Below the pieces are notes generated by a model. That model searched no databases. It was not told the DNA's origin and worked only from the letters and a program-made list of their open reading frames with translations. Source: Syntrophomonas sp. (GTDB taxonomy: Bacteria; Bacillota; Syntrophomonadia; Syntrophomonadales; Syntrophomonadaceae). Taken from it: a DNA stretch of 6,997 nt. Below, in pieces: positions 1 through 5,298 of the stretch (within the stretch, counting starts at the first letter, position 1; the number at the start of each line of letters is the position of its first letter). The stretch is taken from assembly GCA_028693695.1 (NCBI GenBank), contig JAQUUV010000111.1, positions 1 to 6,997 of the forward strand. Direction: 5' to 3'. A program made the position numbers and the translations under genes.

Positions 1-500
1 TCTTTATATCGGGCCAAGCTAGTCAGTCCCAGTAGAACTGCCGCAGCGTTATTATTAACCACCAACCCTGCCTCTGCCCCGGTCAGGGTAATCAAGAGTT
101 CTTCCACATGCCGATATCTAGAACCTCTTTCCCCGCTTTCCAGATCAATTTCCAAGTTGTTGTAGTCTCTGCCCATATCGTTTAAATAACGCAGAGCCCG
201 TTCACCCAAAGGAGCTCGTCCCAGGTTAGTATGTAGTACTACCCCGGTTCCATTGATGACCTTTTGCAAGGTTCCTGAGCTTGCTTTTTCAATCAATATA
301 TTCAAACGCTCCATAATCATTTCGGTCAGGTTTTCTTTACTGTATTCTCCACCGGTCAGGCGTAATTCTTGCCTGCTAGCCTCAACCGCCTGCCTTAAGT
401 TTCTCATAATAAAGTCCCGATTATACAGTTTGAGCAACTCATTGATTCGCGGCAGCGCTAGTATTTCATCTACAGCGGGAATATTTCTGAGATTAATCAC
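1..500 (-). CDS. selA: L-seryl-tRNA(Sec) selenium transferase, N-terminal part (runs off left edge)
   Basis: SelA is a cytosolic PLP enzyme that converts Ser-tRNA(Sec) to Sec-tRNA(Sec) using selenophosphate. Reading the minus strand from 500 gives 166 open codons beginning (M)INLRNIPAVDEIL. Family motifs are plain: the N-terminal tRNA-binding helical region (about residues 1-70), INGTGVVLHTNLGRAPL at about 79-95, the LEIDLESGERGSR block, and VVNNNAAAVLL near the window edge, which belongs to the start of the PLP fold. Full-length SelA is about 460 residues, so roughly the last two thirds, including the PLP lysine, lie outside the window. The start is GTG (498-500), chosen because a perfect AAGGAGGT (506-513) sits 5 bases upstream; the first in-frame ATG is far inside the conserved region. 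The upstream gene stops one base before this GTG, so translation is probably coupled. SelB or other selenocysteine genes may follow to the left but are not visible. Confidence 0.95.
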   Translation of the reverse strand, partial: MINLRNIPAVDEILALPRINELLKLYNRDFIMRNLRQAVEASRQELRLTGGEYSKENLTEMIMERLNILIEKASSGTLQKVINGTGVVLHTNLGRAPLGERALRYLNDMGRDYNNLEIDLESGERGSRYRHVEELLITLTGAEAGLVVNNNAAAVLLGLTSLARYK

Positions 501-501
501 C

Positions 502-1599
502 TTAGACCTCCTTGCACCTTCTAAATAATTGAATTATTTTATAGTATAACTCTCCTCCTATTTCTTTTACACCCCTATATAGTAATGCAGCAATAATTGA
601 TATCCCCAAGACTCCGAAAAGGGGATATATTTTATTTACCAAACTGGAAAAGCTCTGCATGGACACGGGTAGTGCCATGGTCATGCAAACAACTAGGCAT
701 ATGCCATAACTTAATCCCGTAAATCGGGAAAAACGCTGGGCGAATCCATAGGCATTAGCAATTGCGGTTGTAATAATTCCCAGCCACAGAACCAGCGTAT
801 ATATGTGTTTGGCTGTAAGGTTTATATGCCCGGCAACGTATAACATTGGCACTTCATAATGCAATACGGTTGGCAAGAATTTACTTAAAGAGAGATAGTT
901 CATAATCACCAAGGCTCCTAAAATCAGCCCGCCCAAGGCTGCTCCAAGAATCCCGTTACGCCCGTTAGTAACAGTCTGGTACTCAGTTAATACCACCATG
1001 GCCAGTGCAAAATTATAGGCAACATACAATATACTCGCTATAATCCAATTCCGCGCTTCCTCGGCACCCAGGGAAACCATATATGCTTCCAGATGATCCC
1101 CTTCTACTAAGAAGGCGGCATACCCTGATATAATTAATAATAAGACTATTTTAATCGGTACCAGTATATTATATGAAAGGATTAGTCCCTTTTTCCCGGC
1201 TACCAGCAAAATTACAATCAGAACATAAGCTAGGAAAATACCCAGGCTTTTAGGGAGGTATAGGTGTTCATAAAATACCGCTCCACTAGCCGATAACATA
1301 GTGCTGATACCCAGAAATAGAAAGATCGCCAGCAGGAAGTCAACTACCCTACCCAGCTTATGACCCAGCAAATAGCCAAGCATATCCTGGTAATTAGCTA
1401 CTCTTTTCGTATGGGCCAAATACAACAACAACCCCCCGCAGGCAGCGAAAAGAATGGTGGCCATTAAAGCCCCTTTCATCCCGTAGCTTCCGTATGTCAC
1501 AAAAAACTGTACTATCTCCTGCCCCGAGGCAAAACCCGCCCCTATCACTGCTCCCAGGTAACCCATAATTAGCATCAGCCGATATTTTATTCTATCCAC
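502..1599 (-). CDS. YkvI-family integral membrane protein (putative transporter of the APC/LeuT-like fold)
   Basis: The 365-residue protein is very hydrophobic, with about ten predicted membrane helices (roughly residues 8-34, 41-63, 84-108, 117-136, 140-164, 184-207, 217-236, 264-288, 298-316, 320-343). The first helix carries the small-residue, broken-helix motif GAVIGAGFASGQE (16-28), the hallmark of the YkvI family (COG3949). It resembles the unwound TM1 of sodium-coupled transporters of the LeuT/APC type. No substrate is established for the family, so transport is inferred from the fold. The start is GTG (1597-1599), preceded by GAGGTGG at very short spacing; an in-frame ATG eight codons later (M9) has no ribosome binding site and would cut into helix 1. 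Length is usual for the family. The gene ends one base before selA and is its likely operon partner. I found no convincing vegetative promoter in the 115-base gap upstream. Confidence 0.88.
   Translation of the reverse strand: MDRIKYRLMLIMGYLGAVIGAGFASGQEIVQFFVTYGSYGMKGALMATILFAACGGLLLYLAHTKRVANYQDMLGYLLGHKLGRVVDFLLAIFLFLGISTMLSASGAVFYEHLYLPKSLGIFLAYVLIVILLVAGKKGLILSYNILVPIKIVLLLIISGYAAFLVEGDHLEAYMVSLGAEEARNWIIASILYVAYNFALAMVVLTEYQTVTNGRNGILGAALGGLILGALVIMNYLSLSKFLPTVLHYEVPMLYVAGHINLTAKHIYTLVLWLGIITTAIANAYGFAQRFSRFTGLSYGICLVVCMTMALPVSMQSFSSLVNKIYPLFGVLGISIIAALLYRGVKEIGGELYYKIIQLFRRCKEV
506..513 (-). promoter_or_regulatory. Shine-Dalgarno for selA, inside the 3' end of the ykvI-like gene
   Basis: The minus strand reads AAGGAGGT followed by a 5-base spacer and GTG. 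The site lies in the last codons (Lys-Glu-Val) of the ykvI-like gene, whose TAA stop is at 502-504. It decides the GTG start of selA, and the layout favours translational coupling of the two genes. Confidence 0.85.
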
Positions 1600-1653
1600 C
1601 CCACCTCAAAAACTACACTTCTTTAATAAATATTCGCCCCGTTCAGAAATACC

Positions 1654-1682
1654 GCATAAAAATTTTCCCAGCGGCAACAATA
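1654..1682 (+). promoter_or_regulatory. Candidate forespore sigma-F promoter for yyaC
   Basis: GCATA at 1654-1658 and GGCAACAATA at 1673-1682 are separated by 14 bases. They match at every defined position the sigma-F consensus as I know it from Bacillus (GYATA, then GGNNANAHTR). The predicted start of transcription near 1689 leaves a leader of about 26 bases that contains the AGGAGG at 1702-1707 and the ATG at 1715. The downstream gene is a sporulation-associated family, which strengthens the reading. Sigma-F and sigma-G sites overlap in sequence, so the exact factor is not certain. Confidence 0.6.
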
Positions 1683-1714
1683 ATGGTAAATATTTATAAT
1701 CAGGAGGATATTGA

Positions 1715-2350
1715 ATGGATATTTCTATCGTCAAGAAAGCTGGCGAAAAGTTCTCCTATCATTATGAAGACCCAGCCTGTTTGAATCACTTGGAAAATGG
1801 TATTTATAATCTTTTGACAGATATGAATTCTGGCTTTAAGAGAGATATTGTTTATCTTTGTATCGGAACTGACCGAGCTACCGGTGATTGCCTGGGCCCC
1901 TTGGTAGGCACCCGTCTGCAAGCCATGTCACCAGCAATTAACCTATTTGGAACCTTAGAAAAGCCTTCTCACGCTGCCAACCTGGAGAGTGTTCTGGAGG
2001 AAATCGCTAATCAATACAAAAACCCACTAGTAGTTGCAGTTGATGCCAGCTTGGGCAACACAGATCGTATCGGTTATATCAATATCAAACCAGGTGGACT
2101 AAAACCAGGAACTGCGTTGAAAAAGATGCTTCCCGAGGTAGGAGATTTTCATATATCTGCCGTGGTAAATGTGGGAGGTTTCCTCGAACAGATGGTCTTG
2201 CAAAATACTCGTCTCTATGTAGTCTATAAAATGGCTGATTTAATCGCCCGAAGTCTATATCTGTCGCATTTGCATTATGACAACGATAGAAGTCGTTACC
2301 GGGCTCCTACTAATAGCTGGAAACAGGCGTCTTCGTCTATCGCTACCTAG
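1715..2350 (+). CDS. yyaC: Spore protease-like protein YyaC (DUF1256, GPR/hydrogenase-maturation-protease fold)
   Basis: This 211-residue protein belongs to the YyaC family (DUF1256, PF06866), predicted to share the fold of the germination protease GPR and of HybD-type hydrogenase-maturation proteases. Its substrate is not established. Visible motifs are CIGTDRATGDCLGPLVGT (49-66), a short H-A-x-N-L motif (86-90), VVAVDASLG (106-114) with Asp110, the glycine/lysine-rich KPGGLKPGTALKKMLPEVGD (125-144), and VNVGGFLEQMVLQNTRL (151-167). D58 and D110 are the acidic residues I would expect to matter. The N-terminal 45 residues and the tail after about 185 (HYDNDRSRYR...) look less conserved. AGGAGG at 1702-1707 sits 7 bases before the ATG. 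The gene is monocistronic and divergent from ykvI-selA, with a candidate sigma-F promoter. In Bacillus yyaC lies immediately after soj-spo0J; here it is separated by larC and the M23-bactofilin pair. The stop codon touches the GGGAC edge of the hairpin repeat. Confidence 0.93.
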   Translation: MDISIVKKAGEKFSYHYEDPACLNHLENGIYNLLTDMNSGFKRDIVYLCIGTDRATGDCLGPLVGTRLQAMSPAINLFGTLEKPSHAANLESVLEEIANQYKNPLVVAVDASLGNTDRIGYINIKPGGLKPGTALKKMLPEVGDFHISAVVNVGGFLEQMVLQNTRLYVVYKMADLIARSLYLSHLHYDNDRSRYRAPTNSWKQASSSIAT

Positions 2351-2473
2351 GGACTGTCTCTTTTTGCTTCTCAGGGACAAAAAGGTGGAACATGGGGACG
2401 GTTCTCTCGACACGCTAAAGCGTGTCACGGAGAACCGTCCCCATGTTCCACCCTATGTTCCACTTTTTGTCCC
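2350..2473. repeat. Long hairpin-forming dispersed repeat (REP/MITE-like, GGGACGGTTCTC type)
   Basis: A 23-bp perfect inverted repeat (2384-2406 with 2430-2452, containing GGGGACGGTTCTC) encloses a second 8-bp stem (GACACGCT 2409-2416 with AGCGTGTC 2419-2426, loop AA). Outside these, GGGACAAAAA (2374-2383) pairs with TTTTTGTCCC (2464-2473). The GTGGAACAT segment (2385-2393) can pair either with 2443-2451 or with a second copy at 2455-2463, so two registers are possible. Another GGGAC at 2350-2354 suggests the element starts at or near the yyaC stop. Short imperfect palindromes with this GGGAC...GGTTCTC vocabulary are scattered in many clostridial genomes and are thought to be moved by REP-associated Y1 transposases; that link is from general knowledge and no transposase is present here. 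It lies between two convergent genes and has T-runs flanking the stem on both strands, so it may also end transcription in both directions. Confidence 0.85.
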
Positions 2474-2497
2474 GTCAGCTTTCCACCCTTTTCGTAC

Positions 2498-2890
2498 TCA
2501 GGCTTTCTTTTTTTCCCAGGCTTTGATTACATTTTCGCCATCGGCTTTGTTCCCGGACATTCTGCTATTACCATCCATAATTCCACCTTCTTCAATGGTA
2601 AAAACGCTGCACTGTACGTCGCCCTTTATCTTCCCAGTGCTGGTAATTTCTAATTTCCCGCTCGCTACTAAATTACCCTCCATCTTCCCGGCCAGGATTA
2701 TGTTTACCGCCTTTACCTCACCCTTTAGTACCCCGGTTGCTCCAATAATCAGATCGCCCTGTACATCAATACCTCCATCTATGCTTCCATCCACCCGCAG
2801 CGATCCTTTAGACTGAATCTGCCCCCTAATCTCCACCCCTTCAGCAATAAAACTTTTAATATTATCATTACGCTGTTCTTTCTTCCACAC
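2498..2890 (-). CDS. Bactofilin (polymer-forming cytoskeletal protein)
   Basis: Bactofilins (PF04519/DUF583) are small proteins that polymerise without nucleotide into a right-handed beta-helix and often position cell-wall enzymes at the membrane. The 130-residue protein has a short charged N-terminal stretch (MWKKEQRNDNIKSFI). The beta-helix core runs from about 17 to 108, with regularly repeating Gly/Ile/Val rungs (GVEIRGQIQSKGSLRVDGSI, then GDLIIGATGVLKGEV, then GKMEGNLVASGKLEI), followed by a charged tail ending WEKKKA. I chose the GTG at 2888-2890 because GGGAGGT lies 6 bases upstream and the resulting M-W-K-K start is typical. The upstream in-frame ATG at 2903-2905 would add MGGLV, encoded by the ribosome binding site itself, and has only a poor site of its own. 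The gene follows the M23 peptidase gene by 52 bases, the classic bactofilin-peptidase pairing (compare CcmA with Csd1 in Helicobacter). Confidence 0.93.
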   Translation of the reverse strand: MWKKEQRNDNIKSFIAEGVEIRGQIQSKGSLRVDGSIDGGIDVQGDLIIGATGVLKGEVKAVNIILAGKMEGNLVASGKLEITSTGKIKGDVQCSVFTIEEGGIMDGNSRMSGNKADGENVIKAWEKKKA

Positions 2891-2896
2891 AACCAG

Positions 2897-2903
2897 ACCT
2901 CCC
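2897..2903 (-). promoter_or_regulatory. Shine-Dalgarno deciding the bactofilin GTG start
   Basis: The minus strand reads GGGAGGT, a 6-base spacer CTGGTT, then GTG at 2890. Because this strong site lies within the first codons of the longer ATG-initiated reading (start at 2905), the shorter GTG form is preferred. Confidence 0.7.
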
Positions 2904-2942
2904 ATTCGAAAATTTCCAGTTTCTATTAATACCCATTTGTTC

Positions 2943-3851
2943 TCACGGCAAGTAAATCATAGGATCCTGAATTTGCCCATTTTTCGTAATAGCAAAATGC
3001 AGATGGGGCCCGGTGCTTAGGCCGGTGGTTCCCATCCGGGCAATCACCTCACCCTTTGTCACTATATCACCTTTCTCAACCTGTAATGCCGAGTTATGTC
3101 CATATTTGCTCTCCAGGCCGTTACCATGGTCAATTACTACCGTCTTACCATAAACCGCCATCCAACCAGCATATATCACTTTCCCATCAGCTGCCGCTAC
3201 AATATCGGTACCAACCTGGTTTTTAATATCAATGCCTTCATGAAAGGTATCTTTTTTAGTCCATGGCGATTTACGCAGACCATAGTCAGAGCTTATCTCC
3301 CCATCTGCCGGCCATAGGTTGGGAAGCGCTCGAAAATATGCCTGATCATTTTTTACCTGAGCCAACATATCATCCAATTCTTTCTCTTGCCGAGCAAGAC
3401 TGGTTTTAATGTTCTGAACCAGAATGAAAGTCTGGGCTTCTTCATTTTCCCCAATTTCCCTATCATCTCCGCCCTGTCCTCCTCGTGAAGGATTGGGATG
3501 GTCTATAATTTCCTTCTCAACTCCCATAAGTTTTTTAATTTCCTGTTGTTTACGCTCAACCTCTTCTTGCTGCATCTTCATTTCATTTATCTCTTGGTTC
3601 ATTTGTTTTATCGTTGACGCTTTCGCATTACTTTCCTGCTTAATGTTTTGCACGTTCCTTATATCATTTAGTCCTATCAGATGGGAATAAGCCAAAATAA
3701 GGAAGGCCAGCACGAAACAAGCCACTATTCCCAAGGTTCCGGTGATCCTTTTCCTGGTCATAGTGTAGTTGAATGGTTTATTGTTAAGGTCTGGTATGAT
3801 CAAAAGCGTAACCGGTAGCCGCTCTTTCCTTTTTTTCTTTTTAAAATTCAT
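2943..3851 (-). CDS. Membrane-anchored M23 (LytM-type) peptidoglycan endopeptidase
   Basis: This 302-residue protein should cut peptide cross-links in peptidoglycan outside the membrane. Order: a basic cytoplasmic N-terminus (1-36, NFKKKKRKER), one transmembrane helix (about 37-59), a Gln/Glu/Lys-rich coiled coil (about 62-113), a Gly/Asp/Glu linker (117-140), a second short coiled coil (about 141-170), and the M23 domain (about 180-302). The zinc ligands are all present: H204 and D208 in HEGID, and H285 in GPHLHF; H252 in YGH and H283 complete the active site, so the enzyme should be active. The coiled coil plus M23 architecture resembles the divisome or shape-related LytM proteins. I prefer the ATG at 3849-3851, which has GAGG 6 bases upstream. 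A TTG at 3867-3869 would lengthen the protein by six residues (MKMRMT) but has no ribosome binding site and would lie at the predicted transcript start. It is co-directional with and just upstream of bactofilin, its likely spatial organiser. Confidence 0.93.
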   Translation of the reverse strand: MNFKKKKRKERLPVTLLIIPDLNNKPFNYTMTRKRITGTLGIVACFVLAFLILAYSHLIGLNDIRNVQNIKQESNAKASTIKQMNQEINEMKMQQEEVERKQQEIKKLMGVEKEIIDHPNPSRGGQGGDDREIGENEEAQTFILVQNIKTSLARQEKELDDMLAQVKNDQAYFRALPNLWPADGEISSDYGLRKSPWTKKDTFHEGIDIKNQVGTDIVAAADGKVIYAGWMAVYGKTVVIDHGNGLESKYGHNSALQVEKGDIVTKGEVIARMGTTGLSTGPHLHFAITKNGQIQDPMIYLP

Positions 3852-3876
3852 TGTCATCCTCATCTTCAATGGTTGT

Positions 3877-3882
3877 AGTATA
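3877..3882 (-). promoter_or_regulatory. Possible -10 element for the M23-bactofilin operon
   Basis: The minus strand reads TATACT (5 of 6 to TATAAT). It predicts transcription starting near 3870 and a leader of about 19 bases with GAGG before the ATG at 3851. No good -35 is seen 16-18 bases upstream (CTAAGG or TAAGGG), so this is tentative. Confidence 0.35.
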
Positions 3883-3917
3883 ATGGATGAAATTCAGCCC
3901 TTAGTCTATGATTTCTC

Positions 3918-3946
3918 TTGTGTTTGTAATAATAACAAGATTTAAT
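3918..3946 (+). promoter_or_regulatory. Possible sigma-A promoter for larC with an imperfect palindrome in the spacer
   Basis: TTGTGT (3918-3923) and TTTAAT (3941-3946) are spaced by exactly 17 bases, followed by a leader of about 48 bases to the larC ATG. Within the spacer, TTGTAATAATAACAA (3924-3938) is a near-palindrome with one mismatched pair, which could be an operator. The AT-rich context makes chance matches easy. Confidence 0.35.
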
Positions 3947-4000
3947 CGCTTTGTAAAATTTCAACTACTCACTAAAACTTGTCGGTTTGTGGAGGTATTT

Positions 4001-5179
4001 ATGAGTTTTTTATATTTCGACTGTTTTTCTGGGGTTTCCGGCGATATGATAATAGGTGCGCTTCTAGATTGTGGCGCTTCTTTTGAGGAGTTACAACTCG
4101 CACTTGCAAGTCTCCCTATTGCCGCAAACATTTCTTACACACAAAAAGTCGTTAAGGGAATCCGATGCACCTCCTTCAACGTTGATGCATCCGCTTCTGG
4201 CCCTATCCGCCACCTGGCTGAGATTGCAGATATTATCGAGGGCAGCGATCTATCCCCGGAAATCAAAAGCCAATCCTTAACTGTTTTTAATAAATTGGCT
4301 GCGGCAGAGGGCTCCGTTCATGGCGTAAGTCCTGCCAATATTCACTTTCATGAAATTGGAGCGGTTGATACCATTGTAGATGTAGTCGGAACTTTTTGGT
4401 GCTTAGCTTCCCTGGGGATTAAGCAGATCTATACTTCGGCTCTTCCCTGGTCGGGCGGTTTCGTGGATATTAGCCATGGCCGTTACCCATTACCAGCTCC
4501 GGCCACTGCACTATTATTGTCCGGTTTTCCCTGTGTTTTTTCTAATGTCGGCATGGAACTAGTTACACCTACTGGGGCAGCGCTCATTACTTCTATTGCC
4601 TCCCCATTGCTCGACCCTCCGCCTTTCATTCCCAATCGGATTGCCTACGGAGCAGGGGATTATGTAAGAAAAGATAACGTTCCCAATCTCTTGCGCTTAA
4701 TCACCGGTGTGTTCATTGCCCCTTCCCTGCAAGGCGAAGCGGTTGCGGTTTTAGAAACAGAAGTGGATGACCTTAACCCCGAGATTTTTTCCCACTTATA
4801 TCAGTTGTTTGGCTCTCACCCAGCTGTTTTGGATTTTTTTACCACGCCGGTTTATATGAAAAAGAACCGACCTGGTAGCCTGATAACCCTGATCACCCGT
4901 CCGGATAGTTCTGAGCAGCTAGTTCAACTTTTAATACAGGAATCCGGATCTTTGGGAGTGCGCTATCGCTTACAAAAGCGCTATATCGCCTCGCGTTCAG
5001 AACGCCCTGTGGATACCCCCTGGGGCCCTGTTCGAGTCAAGTTTGCCCACCTTCCCCGGGGCGGCATGCGAGCCAAACCTGAATTCGAGGATTGTCAGGC
5101 CATTGCCCTTCGACAAAATCTGCCCCTATTGGAAGTCTACTCCGTTATCAATGCTATTGTGTCCCGGTTGTCTGAATAA
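4001..5179 (+). CDS. larC: Nickel-pincer cofactor biosynthesis protein LarC (CTP-dependent nickel insertase)
   Basis: LarC inserts nickel into pyridinium-3,5-bisthiocarboxylic acid mononucleotide, using CTP, as the last step of making the nickel-pincer cofactor of lactate racemase LarA and its relatives. The 392-residue protein has the family blocks in order: FDCFSGVSGDMIIGALLD (6-23), HFHEIGAVDTIVDVVG (115-130), SHGRYPLPAPAT (158-169), GMELVTPTGAA (184-194), YGAGDYVRKDNVPNLLR (216-232), ETEVDDLNPEI (252-262), and VYMKKNRPGSL (284-294) followed by a C-terminal domain with PEFEDC (360-365). The reading frame is continuous; in Lactobacillus plantarum the two halves (LarC1/LarC2) are joined by programmed frameshifting, which is not needed here. 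I chose the ATG at 4001 because GGAGGT (3991-3996) lies just upstream and the protein then starts directly at the conserved M-S-F-L-Y-F-D-C-F. The 31-residue in-frame extension back to 3908 has no family character. No larA, larB or larE is in the window. The gene is divergent from the M23 operon and convergent with parB. Confidence 0.95.
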   Translation: MSFLYFDCFSGVSGDMIIGALLDCGASFEELQLALASLPIAANISYTQKVVKGIRCTSFNVDASASGPIRHLAEIADIIEGSDLSPEIKSQSLTVFNKLAAAEGSVHGVSPANIHFHEIGAVDTIVDVVGTFWCLASLGIKQIYTSALPWSGGFVDISHGRYPLPAPATALLLSGFPCVFSNVGMELVTPTGAALITSIASPLLDPPPFIPNRIAYGAGDYVRKDNVPNLLRLITGVFIAPSLQGEAVAVLETEVDDLNPEIFSHLYQLFGSHPAVLDFFTTPVYMKKNRPGSLITLITRPDSSEQLVQLLIQESGSLGVRYRLQKRYIASRSERPVDTPWGPVRVKFAHLPRGGMRAKPEFEDCQAIALRQNLPLLEVYSVINAIVSRLSE

Positions 5180-5190
5180 CCCACTTTCAC

Positions 5191-5236
5191 GAACAGCCGC
5201 CCTAATGTTTCACGTGAAACATTAGGGCGGCTGTTC
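5191..5236. repeat. 46-bp perfect palindrome centred on a parS site
   Basis: Arms 5191-5213 (GAACAGCCGCCC then TAATGTTTCAC) and 5214-5236 are exact reverse complements with no spacer and no mismatch; bases 5190 and 5237 no longer pair. The core 16 bases are parS and the outer 15 bases on each side are GC-rich flanks. It could extrude a cruciform or fold as RNA for both converging transcripts. It lacks a T-run on either side, so it is not a canonical terminator. Confidence 0.95.
5206..5221. promoter_or_regulatory. parS: parS site 1 (perfect consensus)
   Basis: TGTTTCACGTGAAACA is the exact 16-bp consensus bound by Spo0J/ParB-family proteins. It lies about 80 bases beyond the parB stop codon, at the centre of the 46-bp palindrome. 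ParB loads here as a CTP-dependent clamp, spreads along the DNA, and serves ParA-driven origin segregation and SMC loading. Confidence 0.95.
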
Positions 5237-5240
5237 AGAT

Positions 5241-5256
5241 AGTTTCACGTGAAACA
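5241..5256. promoter_or_regulatory. parS: parS site 2 (one mismatch)
   Basis: AGTTTCACGTGAAACA differs from the parS consensus only at the first base. Its centre is 35 bp from that of site 1, and both share the 17-base string GTTTCACGTGAAACATT, suggesting a local duplication. Such end-position changes are usually tolerated by ParB. Confidence 0.9.
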
Positions 5257-5260
5257 TTGG

Positions 5261-5288
5261 ACAAAAAACAAGGGGGGCTCGCCCACCT
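5261..5288 (-). terminator. Intrinsic terminator of the parA-parB operon
   Basis: On the minus strand, AGGTGGG-CGAG-CCCCCCT forms a seven-position stem with one T/C mismatch and a four-base loop (5271-5288). It is followed at once by TGTTTTTTGT (5261-5270). It begins about 11 bases after the parB stop codon, as expected for a Rho-independent terminator. It lies between parB and both parS sites. Confidence 0.6.
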
Positions 5289-5298
5289 AAATGCTACC

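Noticed and set aside
1695..1700. A perfect TATAAT on the plus strand just before yyaC.
   Set aside because: It ends two bases before the AGGAGG; transcription would begin around 1707 and remove the ribosome binding site. The sigma-F-like site upstream fits better.
1600..1714. A sigma-A promoter for the ykvI-selA operon on the minus strand.
   Set aside because: AT-rich TATTTA-like strings exist, but no pair of -35 and -10 boxes with acceptable spacing was found.
2277..2816. A 179-codon plus-strand open frame overlapping the yyaC end, the hairpin repeat and bactofilin antisense.
   Set aside because: No ribosome binding site, low-complexity Pro/Ser/Phe-rich product, and it is the antisense shadow of the well-supported bactofilin gene.
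2891..2905. ATG start giving a five-residue longer bactofilin.
   Set aside because: Its upstream region has only a weak site, while its own first codons contain GGGAGGT correctly spaced for the GTG at 2890. It cannot be fully excluded.
3852..3869. TTG start giving a six-residue longer M23 peptidase.
   Set aside because: No ribosome binding site, and the bases serve better as the leader with GAGG for the ATG at 3851.
3908..4000. In-frame N-terminal extension of larC from an ATG at 3908.
   Set aside because: The extension is not family-like and overlaps the predicted promoter; the ATG at 4001 has GGAGGT and starts at the conserved LarC N-terminus.
5191..5236. The parS palindrome as a classic intrinsic terminator for larC.
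   Set aside because: The stem is long and GC-rich, but neither side has a T-run and there is no unpaired loop. A role in RNA folding remains possible, but a terminator call is not supported.
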